Positions 30,964 to 38,193 of a stretch of 64,000 bases of DNA are shown one piece after another. Both the position numbers and the translations under genes were made by a program. The DNA comes from a virus. The stretch is from the IMG/VR virus record IMGVR_UViG_3300035704_000387, positions 1 through 64,000 of that record. One strand, written 5' to 3'. Under the pieces are notes generated by a model, which had not been told where the DNA came from, made no database searches, and saw nothing but the letters and a program-made list of their open reading frames with translations. The stretch's first letter is position 1. Every line of letters begins with the position of its first letter.

Positions 30964-31110
30964 AAGCGCGAGCAGGACGGCGACCCCTGATATGGGTAGA
31001 GCGACGCGGCGGATAGATCCTCCGTTGTCGGGGACAGGATGCGCCGCTCAGAGCCAGGGAGACCGGGGCGCTTCTGAGGTGAAAAGGAGGGATTGCGCCA
31101 CTGCCGGCGC

Positions 31111-31125
31111 TACAGTGGGTGCGTG
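31111..31125 (+). promoter_or_regulatory. Leaderless-type promoter element, copy 1
   Basis: TACAGT, six bases, then GTG start at 31123. The same CTACA(G/C)TGGG(T/C)GCGTG string occurs before another rightward gene at 38116-38130. No ribosome site lies between, so the transcript probably begins at the start codon. The -35 is not clear here. Confidence 0.55.
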
Positions 31126-31350
31126 GATGCAGTGATCAAGCCGGACGGCAACTGCCCGAACTGCGGCACGTTCGTTGACCTGCCGGGCGGCTTTCACGGC
31201 ACGCCCTCGATGACTCCGCATTCCCACCGTGACTGCCCCGACTGCGCGCGGCCCCTCATCTGGTTCAAGGACGCGCAGGCGTTACCCGAAGGTTGGATGG
31301 TTGACGAGGTGGAGGAGCGACGGCGCGCCGCGCAGGCGGAAGACCTCTGA
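31123..31350 (+). CDS. Zinc-ribbon moron protein
   Basis: 75 aa from GTG 31123. GNCPNCGTFVDLPG and RDCPDCARPLIW give two CxxC knuckles, a rubredoxin-like zinc ribbon. Rightward gene inside a leftward neighbourhood with its own leaderless promoter: the usual signs of a moron. Role unknown. Confidence 0.65.
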   Translation: MDAVIKPDGNCPNCGTFVDLPGGFHGTPSMTPHSHRDCPDCARPLIWFKDAQALPEGWMVDEVEERRRAAQAEDL

Positions 31351-31553
31351 TGGCTCGCGGCCCCATCCCAGACCAGCCGGAAGCTGCGCACATCGCGGCC
31401 AATTTCGCCGCCATCGCCAACACTGGCTACACGCTCAAGGATTTCGTCAGGGCGGAGCGCCGCTACTTGGAATCGCTACCGACCGCCGCCGAGTTCCTCG
31501 CCGCATTCTCCAACCAGCCCCTCAGCTCCTCCGCGCACCCAGCACACAAGTAG
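31350..31553 (+). CDS. Small hypothetical protein downstream of the zinc-ribbon gene
   Basis: 67 aa; ATG overlaps the preceding TGA. Helical (AAHIAANFAAIANTGYTLKD, then RRYLESLPTAAEFLAAF). Co-transcribed with the zinc-ribbon gene. Unknown role. Confidence 0.6.
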   Translation: MARGPIPDQPEAAHIAANFAAIANTGYTLKDFVRAERRYLESLPTAAEFLAAFSNQPLSSSAHPAHK

Positions 31554-31631
31554 ACCCACTCCACCCGCGGTCTTGATGAGGGTCGATGCGGTTGGGGCAC
31601 CGAGAGCAGGAGAGGCTCTTGCCGTCCTCGC

Positions 31632-32054
31632 TCACTTCTCGTAGTCGAGCGTGATGACGGTCAGCGGCTCAGGCGAGGGAGCGACGAGCTCGACAGCGCC
31701 GAGGCAGTAGTACTCCGGCGTGTCGTCGGGCAAGCCCCAGCCTGACTGCAGCACGTCGCCCAGTGCCTTGTCGATCAGCGGGCGAAAGTTCGCTTCATCC
31801 CTGCGTCGCCGCTGGGTGAAGTGGATCGCAGCCGTAGCCGTAACCCAATCGAGCCTGCGGGGCACCTTCGCAACCATCAAGGCAGTGGCAATGTCCTGTT
31901 CCCATCGCTGCTTCTCCCGTCGACCGACCGCCCAGTGAGAGCGGTAGCCGACCGCGTTGAGCGAGGAGGGCGTTCCGGGGATCTCAAGCGTGGCCCGGAT
32001 CGGTGCATCGGCTGAAGCCACGCCGCCGTGTAGTTGATCCCGTAGCGCTCCCAT
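31632..32054 (-). CDS. rusA: RusA-family Holliday junction resolvase
   Basis: 140 aa. RATLEIPGTPSSLNAVGYRS opens the RusA fold, and RRRDEANFRPLIDKALGDVL with GLPDDTPEYY holds the acidic residues (D, D/D) and lysine used for metal-dependent cleavage of four-way junctions. Role: resolving recombination or packaging intermediates. Sits at the distal end of the lysis cluster. The exact start is uncertain by a few codons. Confidence 0.85.
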   Translation of the reverse strand: MGALRDQLHGGVASADAPIRATLEIPGTPSSLNAVGYRSHWAVGRREKQRWEQDIATALMVAKVPRRLDWVTATAAIHFTQRRRRDEANFRPLIDKALGDVLQSGWGLPDDTPEYYCLGAVELVAPSPEPLTVITLDYEK

Positions 32055-32065
32055 CGGGTCACCAG

Positions 32066-32407
32066 TCAGTACGAGCTGATGATCTGACTCGGGGGCTCGA
32101 CTAGCGAGGCCAAGGTCTCTGGCGTCCGGTGCTCATCGCAGAGCGGGTAGCCGTTGCCATGTGGCGGCCGGGTGGTCAGGCCCTTCTTGGTCGGCTCGCC
32201 GCAGATCTCGCAACCCGTCCAGTCGCCATAGCTCTCCTCTTTCTGGCCGGCGAGCAGGTAGGAGTGGAAGCACTCCTCTGCCTCCTTGCAGGTAGCGTGA
32301 GGCTCGTGGTTCCGGCAGTCGCCCTCCCGCCAGATCTGGCCATTGTGCATGCCGGTGAAGTGCCAGCCGGAGCCGTCCTTGAGCTTGCGGGCTTCGTAGT
32401 AGTTCAC
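32066..32407 (-). CDS. Hypothetical zinc-finger protein
   Basis: 113 aa, GTG overlapping the upstream stop. GWHFTGMHNGQIWREGDCRN, then CEICGEPTKKG and YPLCDEHRTPE form a treble-clef-like zinc site. Basic and compact; a nucleic acid role is possible. Ends 11 bases before rusA. Confidence 0.6.
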   Translation of the reverse strand: MNYYEARKLKDGSGWHFTGMHNGQIWREGDCRNHEPHATCKEAEECFHSYLLAGQKEESYGDWTGCEICGEPTKKGLTTRPPHGNGYPLCDEHRTPETLASLVEPPSQIISSY

Positions 32408-32550
32408 GGCCGATACCCCGCTTCAAACGCCAGCCCGACCGGCTTGAAGCTGACCGTGTCCACCCAGCTTGGTTTCCAGTCCCGCACCGAGTGAGCACCG
32501 CCGGCCGAGGAGGAGAGCGGCGAGGAGTTACAGCGCGCCAGCCGCCTCAT
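32404..32550 (-). CDS. Small hypothetical protein
   Basis: 48 aa from ATG 32550, overlapping the preceding TGA. Ser-rich start then DWKPSWVDTVSFKPVGLAFE. The stop overlaps the following GTG. Supported mainly by gapless packing. Confidence 0.45.
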   Translation of the reverse strand: MRRLARCNSSPLSSSAGGAHSVRDWKPSWVDTVSFKPVGLAFEAGYRP

Positions 32551-32630
32551 TTGTTGAGGTCCAGGTCAGCGTCGGTCAGCGTATATTCGCCGTCCAGCAT
32601 CGCGTTCTTGCCGTGTTCGGTGTAGGGCAT
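32547..32630 (-). CDS. 27-aa microprotein resembling the start of phage fibre proteins
   Basis: ATG 32630 follows GGGGGAGAGCACG, a strong ribosome site. MPYTEHGKNAMLDGEYTLTD resembles the N-terminus of a phage protein family that begins with a Tyr-Thr and KNAMLD. Here the frame stops after 27 codons, so it is either a microprotein or a remnant. Confidence 0.5.
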   Translation of the reverse strand: MPYTEHGKNAMLDGEYTLTDADLDLNK

Positions 32631-32650
32631 CGTGCTCTCCCCCTATCTGC

Positions 32651-33013
32651 CTACGGCCGATGCTGGGTCCGGTGGGCAGCCGCGATTCTGACGCGTGCTT
32701 CCTGGGCGTAGACGATCTGCCCGCTGGCGGCATGCAGGATGCTGGTGAGCGCAGCGACGATCGGCACGGCCTCCGGCACTCCGGACGCCAGCGCTGCCAG
32801 GAAGACGCCGGCGAGGGTGAGGATGGTGTTGACGACGGCTGGCACCTTGAGCTTGGAATAGCTGAGGTAGCCGGCGGCCGTGCTGAGGATGGTGACCACT
32901 GCGGCGGTGATCGGAGCGATGGCCGGAACGACCCCGCCGACCGCGGCAGCGATCGCGAGTGCGACGACGAGTGCGAGGCCGACGTACGCCGGCACCTTCA
33001 CCTTGGGATGCAT
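32651..33013 (-). CDS. Putative holin
   Basis: 120 aa with GAAAGGACCC before ATG 33013. Three hydrophobic helices (VGLALVVALAIAAAVGGVVP, ITAAVVTILSTAAGYLSY, IVAALTSILHAASGQIVYAQ region) and a charged C-terminus: holin size and topology. Located two kilobases from the amidase gene in the lysis cluster. Would form the membrane lesion timed for lysis. Confidence 0.7.
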   Translation of the reverse strand: MHPKVKVPAYVGLALVVALAIAAAVGGVVPAIAPITAAVVTILSTAAGYLSYSKLKVPAVVNTILTLAGVFLAALASGVPEAVPIVAALTSILHAASGQIVYAQEARVRIAAAHRTQHRP

Positions 33014-33093
33014 GGATGGGTCCTTTCTGTAGCTCGCGGGATGCGAGCGGAATGGAGCGCTCAGGGGCGAGCGCGGCGGAGAACCGGCAGCCG

Positions 33094-33849
33094 CTACTCG
33101 GCTACCGGGAACGTCGAGACCTGGAGCAGGCCGAAACTGGCCTTGATGCGGCGGTGGCGGCGGGAGCCGGGCAGGATGTCGACGGGACGCTGGCCGGCGG
33201 CGCGGCCGTTGGTCGGATCGCCCTCGGCAGTCACCTGCTGCCAGCCCGCCTTCAGGTTCCCCAGGTCGAGGAAGGAGAGGTATCCGCCCTTGGCCAGTGA
33301 GAACGGCTCGGTGACGTGGCCCTTGAAGGAGAGCAGCTTGCCCTTACCCGCGAACTGCGGTGAGAAGTAGTCGGGCAGCACGAAGTCGGAGACCAGCACG
33401 CCGTCGATCTCATAGCCGAGCGCGTCGGCCTCGACCGCGTCGGAGAGCTCCTTCGCGTAGAGCCGCCCCGTCTTCGGATCCAGAGCGCTTTCGTTGATGT
33501 CCGCGTCACCCAGCATCTCCAGCAGCTCGTGGGAGGCGGTGACCGAGACCTCAGCGCCGTAGCGCTTGTCGGTCGCCGCGAAGACCTTCCCGACCGGCTG
33601 AAGACCGTTGGGGGTCAGGTCGTGGTAGCCGAGCGCGCCGGCTTGGTCGGAGTCGTCGAGGATCGCCAGCACCCAGGCGTTCGCCGGCGGCTTCCCGCCC
33701 TTCGGGACCGGGACGAGGTGCGCGGCGTAGCCCCAGGTCGAGCGAACGTCGTCGTCCACCTGCTTCTGAAGTGCAGCGGTGATGCTCGCGACCTCCTCGT
33801 CCGTGCAGGCCGTGGACTGGTTGACGATCGCGACGTTGATCCGGCTCAT
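33094..33849 (-). CDS. HExxE-motif zincin-like protein
   Basis: 251 aa from ATG 33849 with AAAGGAA upstream. VTASHELLEMLGDADINESA contains H-E-L-L-E, followed by VEADALGYEIDGVLVSDFVL and GYLSFLDLGNL. I have seen this arrangement (HE(I/L)LEML, then 'VSDFV.P.YF') in actinobacterial and phage proteins of unassigned function that resemble zinc metallopeptidases. The second metal ligand is not certain. No signal peptide. In a lysis cluster, a cell-wall or protein-processing role is possible. Confidence 0.6.
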   Translation of the reverse strand: MSRINVAIVNQSTACTDEEVASITAALQKQVDDDVRSTWGYAAHLVPVPKGGKPPANAWVLAILDDSDQAGALGYHDLTPNGLQPVGKVFAATDKRYGAEVSVTASHELLEMLGDADINESALDPKTGRLYAKELSDAVEADALGYEIDGVLVSDFVLPDYFSPQFAGKGKLLSFKGHVTEPFSLAKGGYLSFLDLGNLKAGWQQVTAEGDPTNGRAAGQRPVDILPGSRRHRRIKASFGLLQVSTFPVAE

Positions 33850-33905
33850 GCGGATTCCTTTCAATTCGGGATTCGGTCAGGTGGACGAGACCGAGAGAAA
33901 AGGGA

Positions 33906-34085
33906 CTACGGCAGCGGCCAGACAGTCGGAGCCCATCGGCGACCGGCCCAGCGCAGCGGCCGGTTGCAGCGGCGGCAGATGCGGCAGATGCCTCCGCAGA
34001 AGTCGATCGTTTCGCCACGTTCGATCTTCCCGCGTCGGTGAGGGCACCTCGGCTTGTGGCCGAAGAGGCGACACAGGATCGGCAT
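33906..34085 (-). CDS. Small basic CxxC protein (DUF1660-like)
   Basis: 59 aa from ATG 34085. MPILCRLFGHKPRCPHRRGK, then CGGICRICRRCNRPLRWA has three Cys pairs and the LCRLFGH start of a small prophage family. Likely zinc-stabilised. Follows a 38-aa frame by 14 bases. Confidence 0.65.
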   Translation of the reverse strand: MPILCRLFGHKPRCPHRRGKIERGETIDFCGGICRICRRCNRPLRWAGRRWAPTVWPLP

Positions 34086-34099
34086 CTGCCCTCCCCTGC

Positions 34100-34216
34100 T
34101 CAGCGGGTCCAGTCGTCCCGTTCGCCGTCTTCGTTCCAGTCGCCCGTGACGAAGGCACGACCGAGCGCATAGATGGCGCGGGGCAGTTCGACGAAGAGGA
34201 GCCGCAGAAACTTCAC
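34100..34216 (-). CDS. 38-aa amphipathic microprotein
   Basis: GTG 34216 overlaps the preceding stop (GTGA). KFLRLLFVELPRAIYALGRA is an amphipathic or membrane-associated helix, then an acidic tail (DWNEDGERDDWTR). One of seven micro-genes in tandem between the amidase and zincin genes. Confidence 0.55.
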   Translation of the reverse strand: MKFLRLLFVELPRAIYALGRAFVTGDWNEDGERDDWTR

Positions 34217-34374
34217 TGCTCTTCCTTCGAGCTGAGGACGAGGACGTCGCCAACCTTCAGCGGCGTCTCGCCGGCGGCGTAGGAGCCGGACTCCGAGATG
34301 CGTACGAGGCGACCTGGGCCCTCGTCTTCGGGCAGGACCTCCTCGACCGTGTACTGGGCGGGTTGGGTGCTCAT
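34213..34374 (-). CDS. 53-aa hypothetical protein
   Basis: ATG 34374 with GGAAGGAAG upstream. VEEVLPEDEGPGRLVRISES, then PLKVGDVLVLSSKEEQ reads as a small beta-barrel. The longer open frame above is not supported by a ribosome site. Confidence 0.6.
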   Translation of the reverse strand: MSTQPAQYTVEEVLPEDEGPGRLVRISESGSYAAGETPLKVGDVLVLSSKEEQ

Positions 34375-34520
34375 CGGTGCTTCCTTCCTGCTCGGTGGAG
34401 TTCCTGGGGAAGCCGCCGCCAGAAGGCGAGCGTCAGCTTCGACTCGTCGAGCGAGCGGTTGTTCGAGCGGTCGGTCCACAGCACGTACTCGTTCGGGCCG
34501 CAGACGTGCCGCTTGCCCAT
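34371..34520 (-). CDS. 49-aa hypothetical protein
   Basis: ATG 34520; TGA overlaps the next ATG. MGKRHVCGPNEYVLWTDRSN, then LTLAFWRRLPQEL. Its end carries the ribosome site of the following gene, which fits translational coupling. Confidence 0.55.
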   Translation of the reverse strand: MGKRHVCGPNEYVLWTDRSNNRSLDESKLTLAFWRRLPQELHRAGRKHR

Positions 34521-34529
34521 GGGCGACGC

Positions 34530-34679
34530 TCAGGGCTTGCGGCGCCGTTTCTGCCACCCGCTTTCTTCGTATTCGTGCTGGTCGCTGTATTCGGAGAGAC
34601 TCTTCCAGAGGTCGTGGATGCCCTTCACGATCAGCCAGGGCAGCAGCACGACGGTCTTGACGACCTTGAGGATCTTCAT
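34530..34679 (-). CDS. 49-aa membrane-associated microprotein
   Basis: ATG 34679 with AAAGGAGG 7 bases upstream, an excellent site. MKILKVVKTVVLLPWLIVKG is a probable membrane-interacting helix, followed by a charged soluble tail ending KRRRKP. Could modulate the holin; no proof. Confidence 0.6.
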   Translation of the reverse strand: MKILKVVKTVVLLPWLIVKGIHDLWKSLSEYSDQHEYEESGWQKRRRKP

Positions 34680-34710
34680 CACTGCCTCCTTTCGATTAAG
34701 CCGGTGAGGC

Positions 34711-34779
34711 TCATTTCTTGCCCTCCCAGATCAGGCAGACATAAAGGCCGTCGCCGAAGAGGGCGGGTTGGTTGCTCAT
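34711..34779 (-). CDS. 22-aa microprotein coupled to the amidase gene
   Basis: ATG 34779 overlaps the amidase stop as ATGA. The product is MSNQPALFGDGLYVCLIWEG plus KK. Too short for a fold; may exist only to couple translation. Confidence 0.4.
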   Translation of the reverse strand: MSNQPALFGDGLYVCLIWEGKK

Positions 34780-35417
34780 CGGTGCGCCTTCGGGGCCGGG
34801 ATCTCATCCACGCCGTAGTGCTTGCGCTGGCGGTTCAGCTTGTGCCGGAGCGTTTCGGCGTGCTTGGAAGTCGGGTGCAGGCGGTGAGCGATGAAGTACT
34901 GGGCGAGCTCGATCACGTAGCCCTCGGGGTAGCCGGGGCCGCAGTCGACATGGCCGCTGCCCATGATCCCGAAGTCCTTGTGCTGGAAGACACCGGGACG
35001 GGTGATCGCTGCACCCGAGCACTCGCCCTTCTCCAGTGGCACGCCATAGTGCATGTGGCCGTAGGCGAGGAACTCGGCGGCGCCGTGAAGCTGAGCGTGC
35101 CGGTGGGCCATCCACTCGTCACGGGAGAAGTGGGCGAAGGCGATCTGCTCCAGATTCAAGGTCACGGAGTTGAGTTCGCAGACGGCCCACGCCTTCATCC
35201 CGTCCTCGACATAGCGACCGAACTTGCCATCGACGTTGACGCCCAGGTGGGCAGAGGCTTCCTCGCCGTCGAAGATGCTACCCAGCGTGACCAGATCGGA
35301 CGGCGGATCCCCGTGAGGGGCGTCGCCGCCCTCCGTCGTATGGAGGACGAGGCCGTGGATTCGGGCTCCCTCTCGAGAAGAGGCGTGCGAGGTCAGGTGC
35401 GTGTAGTCGACCTTCAT
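34776..35417 (-). CDS. N-acetylmuramoyl-L-alanine amidase (endolysin)
   Basis: 213 aa from ATG 35417 with AAAGGAA upstream; the longer open frame has no ribosome site. IHGLVLHTTEGGDAP gives zinc ligand H26, VFQHKDFGIMGSGHVDCGPG gives the second His and the Asp/Cys ligand pair of the Amidase_2/PGRP fold. It hydrolyses the amide bond between muramic acid and L-Ala of the stem peptide. No separate wall-binding domain is visible. First gene of the leftward lysis/microprotein run. Confidence 0.88.
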   Translation of the reverse strand: MKVDYTHLTSHASSREGARIHGLVLHTTEGGDAPHGDPPSDLVTLGSIFDGEEASAHLGVNVDGKFGRYVEDGMKAWAVCELNSVTLNLEQIAFAHFSRDEWMAHRHAQLHGAAEFLAYGHMHYGVPLEKGECSGAAITRPGVFQHKDFGIMGSGHVDCGPGYPEGYVIELAQYFIAHRLHPTSKHAETLRHKLNRQRKHYGVDEIPAPKAHR

Positions 35418-35527
35418 CGAGGCGATTCCTTTCGGTGGTTCTGGAGCCGCGCTGTACTGGGCGGCGAGGTCTTGGTGGGGCGCTACAGTGGGGTCACTGC
35501 AAATCGATCTGAGAGGGGAAGCCTCAG

Positions 35528-36079
35528 ATGCAACGGACGACCTATCCGGTCCTCCATTACCACGAATACCTCGGCGGCCGCGATTCGCAAACCGTCCACG
35601 GAACCCGCCAATACTGTGGCCACTGTCGGCGCGATATCGGCGGAATCCATGGCGGGGCCTGTTACGGCTGGCCTGGAACGCCCGACGACTTGGAAGCCAA
35701 GAACGAGCGCGACAGCCTGCTCGGATCCTGGGAACCCAACCGTGACCCCCTGGAGCACTATGCCTTCTGTCCATGGTGCGGCGTGCAGTTCGAGGACGAG
35801 TGGTGGAACCACAGGGTTATCCAGAACGAGCGCGTAATCGATCACTTCCGATGCCCGGGCACGCACAAGGGCGATACGCACGAGTTCCGAGGAAGCTTTG
35901 AGGGGCACTATCTGGCAACGACGGATCCGATGGTTTGCTGGTGCGAGCCCCAAATCACGCCGGGTCTGATGGGATGTGTGATCCGCCATCAGGACCGGAG
36001 CTATGCCGACTATCTGGCATCGCGGCCCGATCCTGAACCGGAGGAGTACTTCGACAACGATGAAGACTTCGAGACTTAG
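35528..36079 (+). CDS. Zinc-ribbon moron protein
   Basis: 183 aa behind GAGAGGGGAA. RQYCGHCRRDIGG, then YAFCPWCGVQFEDEWW and C-H pairs later form two zinc sites. Acidic C-terminus (EEYFDNDEDFET). Rightward in a leftward region, with a TACAGTGGGG element 40 bases upstream and its own terminator. Probable cargo gene. Confidence 0.65.
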   Translation: MQRTTYPVLHYHEYLGGRDSQTVHGTRQYCGHCRRDIGGIHGGACYGWPGTPDDLEAKNERDSLLGSWEPNRDPLEHYAFCPWCGVQFEDEWWNHRVIQNERVIDHFRCPGTHKGDTHEFRGSFEGHYLATTDPMVCWCEPQITPGLMGCVIRHQDRSYADYLASRPDPEPEEYFDNDEDFET

Positions 36080-36111
36080 CGGGCCAGCTTCCCGCTACGC
36101 CCGCTTTGCGC

Positions 36112-36143
36112 GACGGCCCGCTCCGGCGGGCCGTCTGCGTTTT
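36112..36143 (+). terminator. Intrinsic terminator of the 35.5-kb moron
   Basis: GACGGCCCGC and GCGGGCCGTC pair perfectly over 10 bp with a TCCG tetraloop, followed by TGCGTTTT. Placed 33 bases after the zinc-ribbon gene's stop. Confidence 0.8.
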
Positions 36144-36162
36144 GACGGTTTAAGGTGAGCAG

Positions 36163-36357
36163 ATGGCCCAAATCACCGCCGAGGAGTTCGAGCGGCGCTA
36201 CGCCGAGCGCTCCGGTCTTACCGTCGAGGAACTGCGCGCCCTCGGTCGGGTCGTGCGCCCGTGCGATTGCGAATACGAGGAGTGCGAGGGCTGGCAGTCC
36301 GTCAGCGCCGAGATCGCCGCCGAAATCGACGATCCCGCGCTCCCCTTCGTGCGTTAA
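36163..36357 (+). CDS. Small moron protein
   Basis: 64 aa behind AAGGTGAGCAG. ITAEEFERRYAERSGLTVEE, then CDCEYEECEGW. A TTGACG with TTTAAG lies just after the previous terminator and could be its promoter. Similar short 'SGLTVEELRA' proteins occur in actinobacterial phages; function unknown. Confidence 0.6.
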   Translation: MAQITAEEFERRYAERSGLTVEELRALGRVVRPCDCEYEECEGWQSVSAEIAAEIDDPALPFVR

Positions 36358-36371
36358 GGGGCAGTCCGTCG

Positions 36372-36983
36372 CTACGGCGGGCAGGGACCTACCAGCGCTC
36401 CCCTCACCCCGCACTGCACCTGACCCACCGTTTCGCCCACGTCTTCTGCGGCTTCCCGGACGCTTTCGATCGCTTCGGGGATCAGGGCCGGTGCAGCGGG
36501 AGTCGGCAGGATCGGTGGGACCGTCGGCGTTTCGATGACGGGTGGCGGGGGCGGTTCTAAAGTCTGCGTCGGCTGCGTGACGGTCGGGGCGGCGGTCGAA
36601 GGCGAGGAAGCCGGCGCCGGCGAGGGTTCACTGCCGCCTGAGGACGGCGCTGGCGGCGAGTGGTGCCGGGGCGGCGTGTGCTTGACGGGCGCCTGAAGCT
36701 GATGGGCAACTGATGGAGCGTTCGCCTGTGACGGCGCATCAGTTGCGCCAACCTCCAAGCTTGGGACCGACTTGGAGCTGCCTTGGACTTCGCGCGCCTC
36801 ATGAACAGCGAGCTTGTGCAGTTGCCGATGGTCGTGCTGGCGTTGGATGACAACCGTGTCGATCCGGCCTTCGATCCTCTGGCCCCAAAAGTAGGCGCCG
36901 GCGAGAAGGAGTAGGAAGCCAATGCCGACTCCCAGCGATCGCCACCCCGCCGCTTGGACCTCACGCTGAAGGGCAGTCTTCAT
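36372..36983 (-). CDS. Proline-rich membrane-anchored protein
   Basis: 203 aa from ATG 36983. One N-terminal helix (GVGIGFLLLLAGAYFWGQRI), a short coiled stretch, then about 80 residues of Pro/Thr/Ser/Ala, then an amphipathic helix (AIESVREAAEDVGETVGQ) and a pair of Cys. Topology (anchor, long extended linker, distal helix) could span the wall, but it is not a recognised spanin. Coupled to the XhlA-like gene. Confidence 0.6.
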   Translation of the reverse strand: MKTALQREVQAAGWRSLGVGIGFLLLLAGAYFWGQRIEGRIDTVVIQRQHDHRQLHKLAVHEAREVQGSSKSVPSLEVGATDAPSQANAPSVAHQLQAPVKHTPPRHHSPPAPSSGGSEPSPAPASSPSTAAPTVTQPTQTLEPPPPPVIETPTVPPILPTPAAPALIPEAIESVREAAEDVGETVGQVQCGVRGALVGPCPP

Positions 36984-36984
36984 C

Positions 36985-37302
36985 TCAGATTCCTCCCTTG
37001 GCAACGATGATTCCCAGGGCGGCAATCAGGAAGAGGCCAACGCCTTGAGCCACCTTGACGGCGAACGCGGCGCCCTTGCCTTCATCGCGGGTGGACTCAA
37101 GCGAGTCGATCCGCCCCTCGTGGTCCTTCACCCATTCCTCGGAAGCCTTGCCGCCGACTTCCTGGCGGAGCTCCTCGAGCCGGCGGACCACCTCTCCATG
37201 CTCGACGGTGTTCTCGGCACGCATCTCCGCTACCTGCTTGCCCAAGGCACGGACCTCCCCGATGAGTTCGCCCAGCTCCTTTTCGCTTGCAGGTGGGTTC
37301 AA
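36985..37302 (-). CDS. XhlA-like coiled-coil membrane protein
   Basis: 105 aa, TTG start. Coiled coil over about 5-70 (EVRALGKQVAEMRAENTVEH) then one C-terminal helix (FAVKVAQGVGLFLIAALGII). This is the layout of XhlA/haemolysin-type holin partners. It begins the leftward lysis cluster. Confidence 0.65.
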   Translation of the reverse strand: MNPPASEKELGELIGEVRALGKQVAEMRAENTVEHGEVVRRLEELRQEVGGKASEEWVKDHEGRIDSLESTRDEGKGAAFAVKVAQGVGLFLIAALGIIVAKGGI

Positions 37303-37389
37303 CCGGGCCTCGCTTGGGGTCGATGTTTGCGCTACTTAGGGGGCCTTGCGGCTAACCTCTACTCCCCCTACGAAAAGGTGCCCTCCGCG

Positions 37390-37418
37390 ACAGGCCCGCT
37401 CTTTCGACGCGGGCCTGT
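37390..37418. other. Hairpin in the 191-bp divergent gap
   Basis: ACAGGCCCGC and GCGGGCCTGT pair over 10 bp with a 9-base loop in the gap between the leftward XhlA-like gene and the rightward 37.5-kb gene. It is upstream of both, so it cannot end either; it would suit the end of a short non-coding RNA or insulate the two. No long T-run. Confidence 0.4.
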
Positions 37419-37493
37419 TGTGCGTCTGGAGGGACTAAATTCGGATGCTGAACTGGGCTGTAGCGCTCGGGATCGGTTACGGTGCTCGGCGCG

Positions 37494-38081
37494 ATGGGCG
37501 TGCGGAACCTTCGAGCGATCTGCCCGAACTGCGGCGGCAAGATCCACACCCAGCCGAAGGGCCTTGGCCACTTCACCTGGGCCAATAGCTGGATGCTCGT
37601 CCAGACCGGGAGCGAGTGCCAACACTGCGGGGCGGCACTGAGCGGGAAGGTCGCGGCTGGCAACAAGGCGATCCTCGCTGAGGATGCAGATAAGACCTGG
37701 CGCGAGCGCGAAACCGGCAAGCCTGCCAAGGCTGCTTCCGTGCCGCGCTTTCGGCTGCCCGCCGAATACCAACGCTCCCTCGTTGTGGAATTCACGTTTG
37801 AGGACGATGCCGACGCCATATTCGCCGCCCTGCACCGGGCGACCCTTGGTCTCGGTCACCGACTCATTGAATCCGACAAGACAAGCCGAAGGCTCGTATT
37901 CAAGACGCCGTTTTCTATGGCATCTGGACGCCTCCGAATTGAAGGGCGGGTATTTGTGGGCGAGGATGACGAGCCGGGCTGCTTCCTTCGCATCTATCGC
38001 CCCGCGGTTCCCCTCCTCGCGTGGGGGGAGAAAAACGCCGTAACCGAACAACTCATGGGTTTGATGCTGGAGCCGATGTGA
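37494..38081 (+). CDS. Zinc-ribbon moron protein
   Basis: 195 aa from ATG 37494 (a GTG four codons earlier is possible). ICPNCGGKIHTQPKG and ECQHCGAALSG form a ribbon at the N-terminus. The rest is alpha/beta (SLVVEFTFEDDADAIFAALH, RLIESDKTSRRLVFKTPFS). Rightward cargo gene; no function recognised. Confidence 0.6.
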   Translation: MGVRNLRAICPNCGGKIHTQPKGLGHFTWANSWMLVQTGSECQHCGAALSGKVAAGNKAILAEDADKTWRERETGKPAKAASVPRFRLPAEYQRSLVVEFTFEDDADAIFAALHRATLGLGHRLIESDKTSRRLVFKTPFSMASGRLRIEGRVFVGEDDEPGCFLRIYRPAVPLLAWGEKNAVTEQLMGLMLEPM

Positions 38082-38092
38082 GTCAGTTGCGG

Positions 38093-38130
38093 TTGCGCCA
38101 CTCAGCGACGCTCCCTACACTGGGCGCGTG
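38093..38130 (+). promoter_or_regulatory. Leaderless-type promoter element, copy 2
   Basis: TTGCGC (38093-38098), 17 bases, TACACT (38116-38121), six bases, GTG at 38128. Spacing is that of a σ70-type promoter. The string CTACACTGGGCGCGTG matches the one at 31110-31125. Transcription should begin near 38128. Confidence 0.6.
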
Positions 38131-38193
38131 CATACCACAGCGCCCCCGCGACGCAGCAACGTCCGGGGGCATGACACCAGGAGGCTAGTCCTG

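Noticed and set aside
37303-37493. Small RNA between divergent genes
   Set aside because: A hairpin and AT-richer stretch exist, but no promoter with correct spacing could be defined, so only the hairpin is listed.
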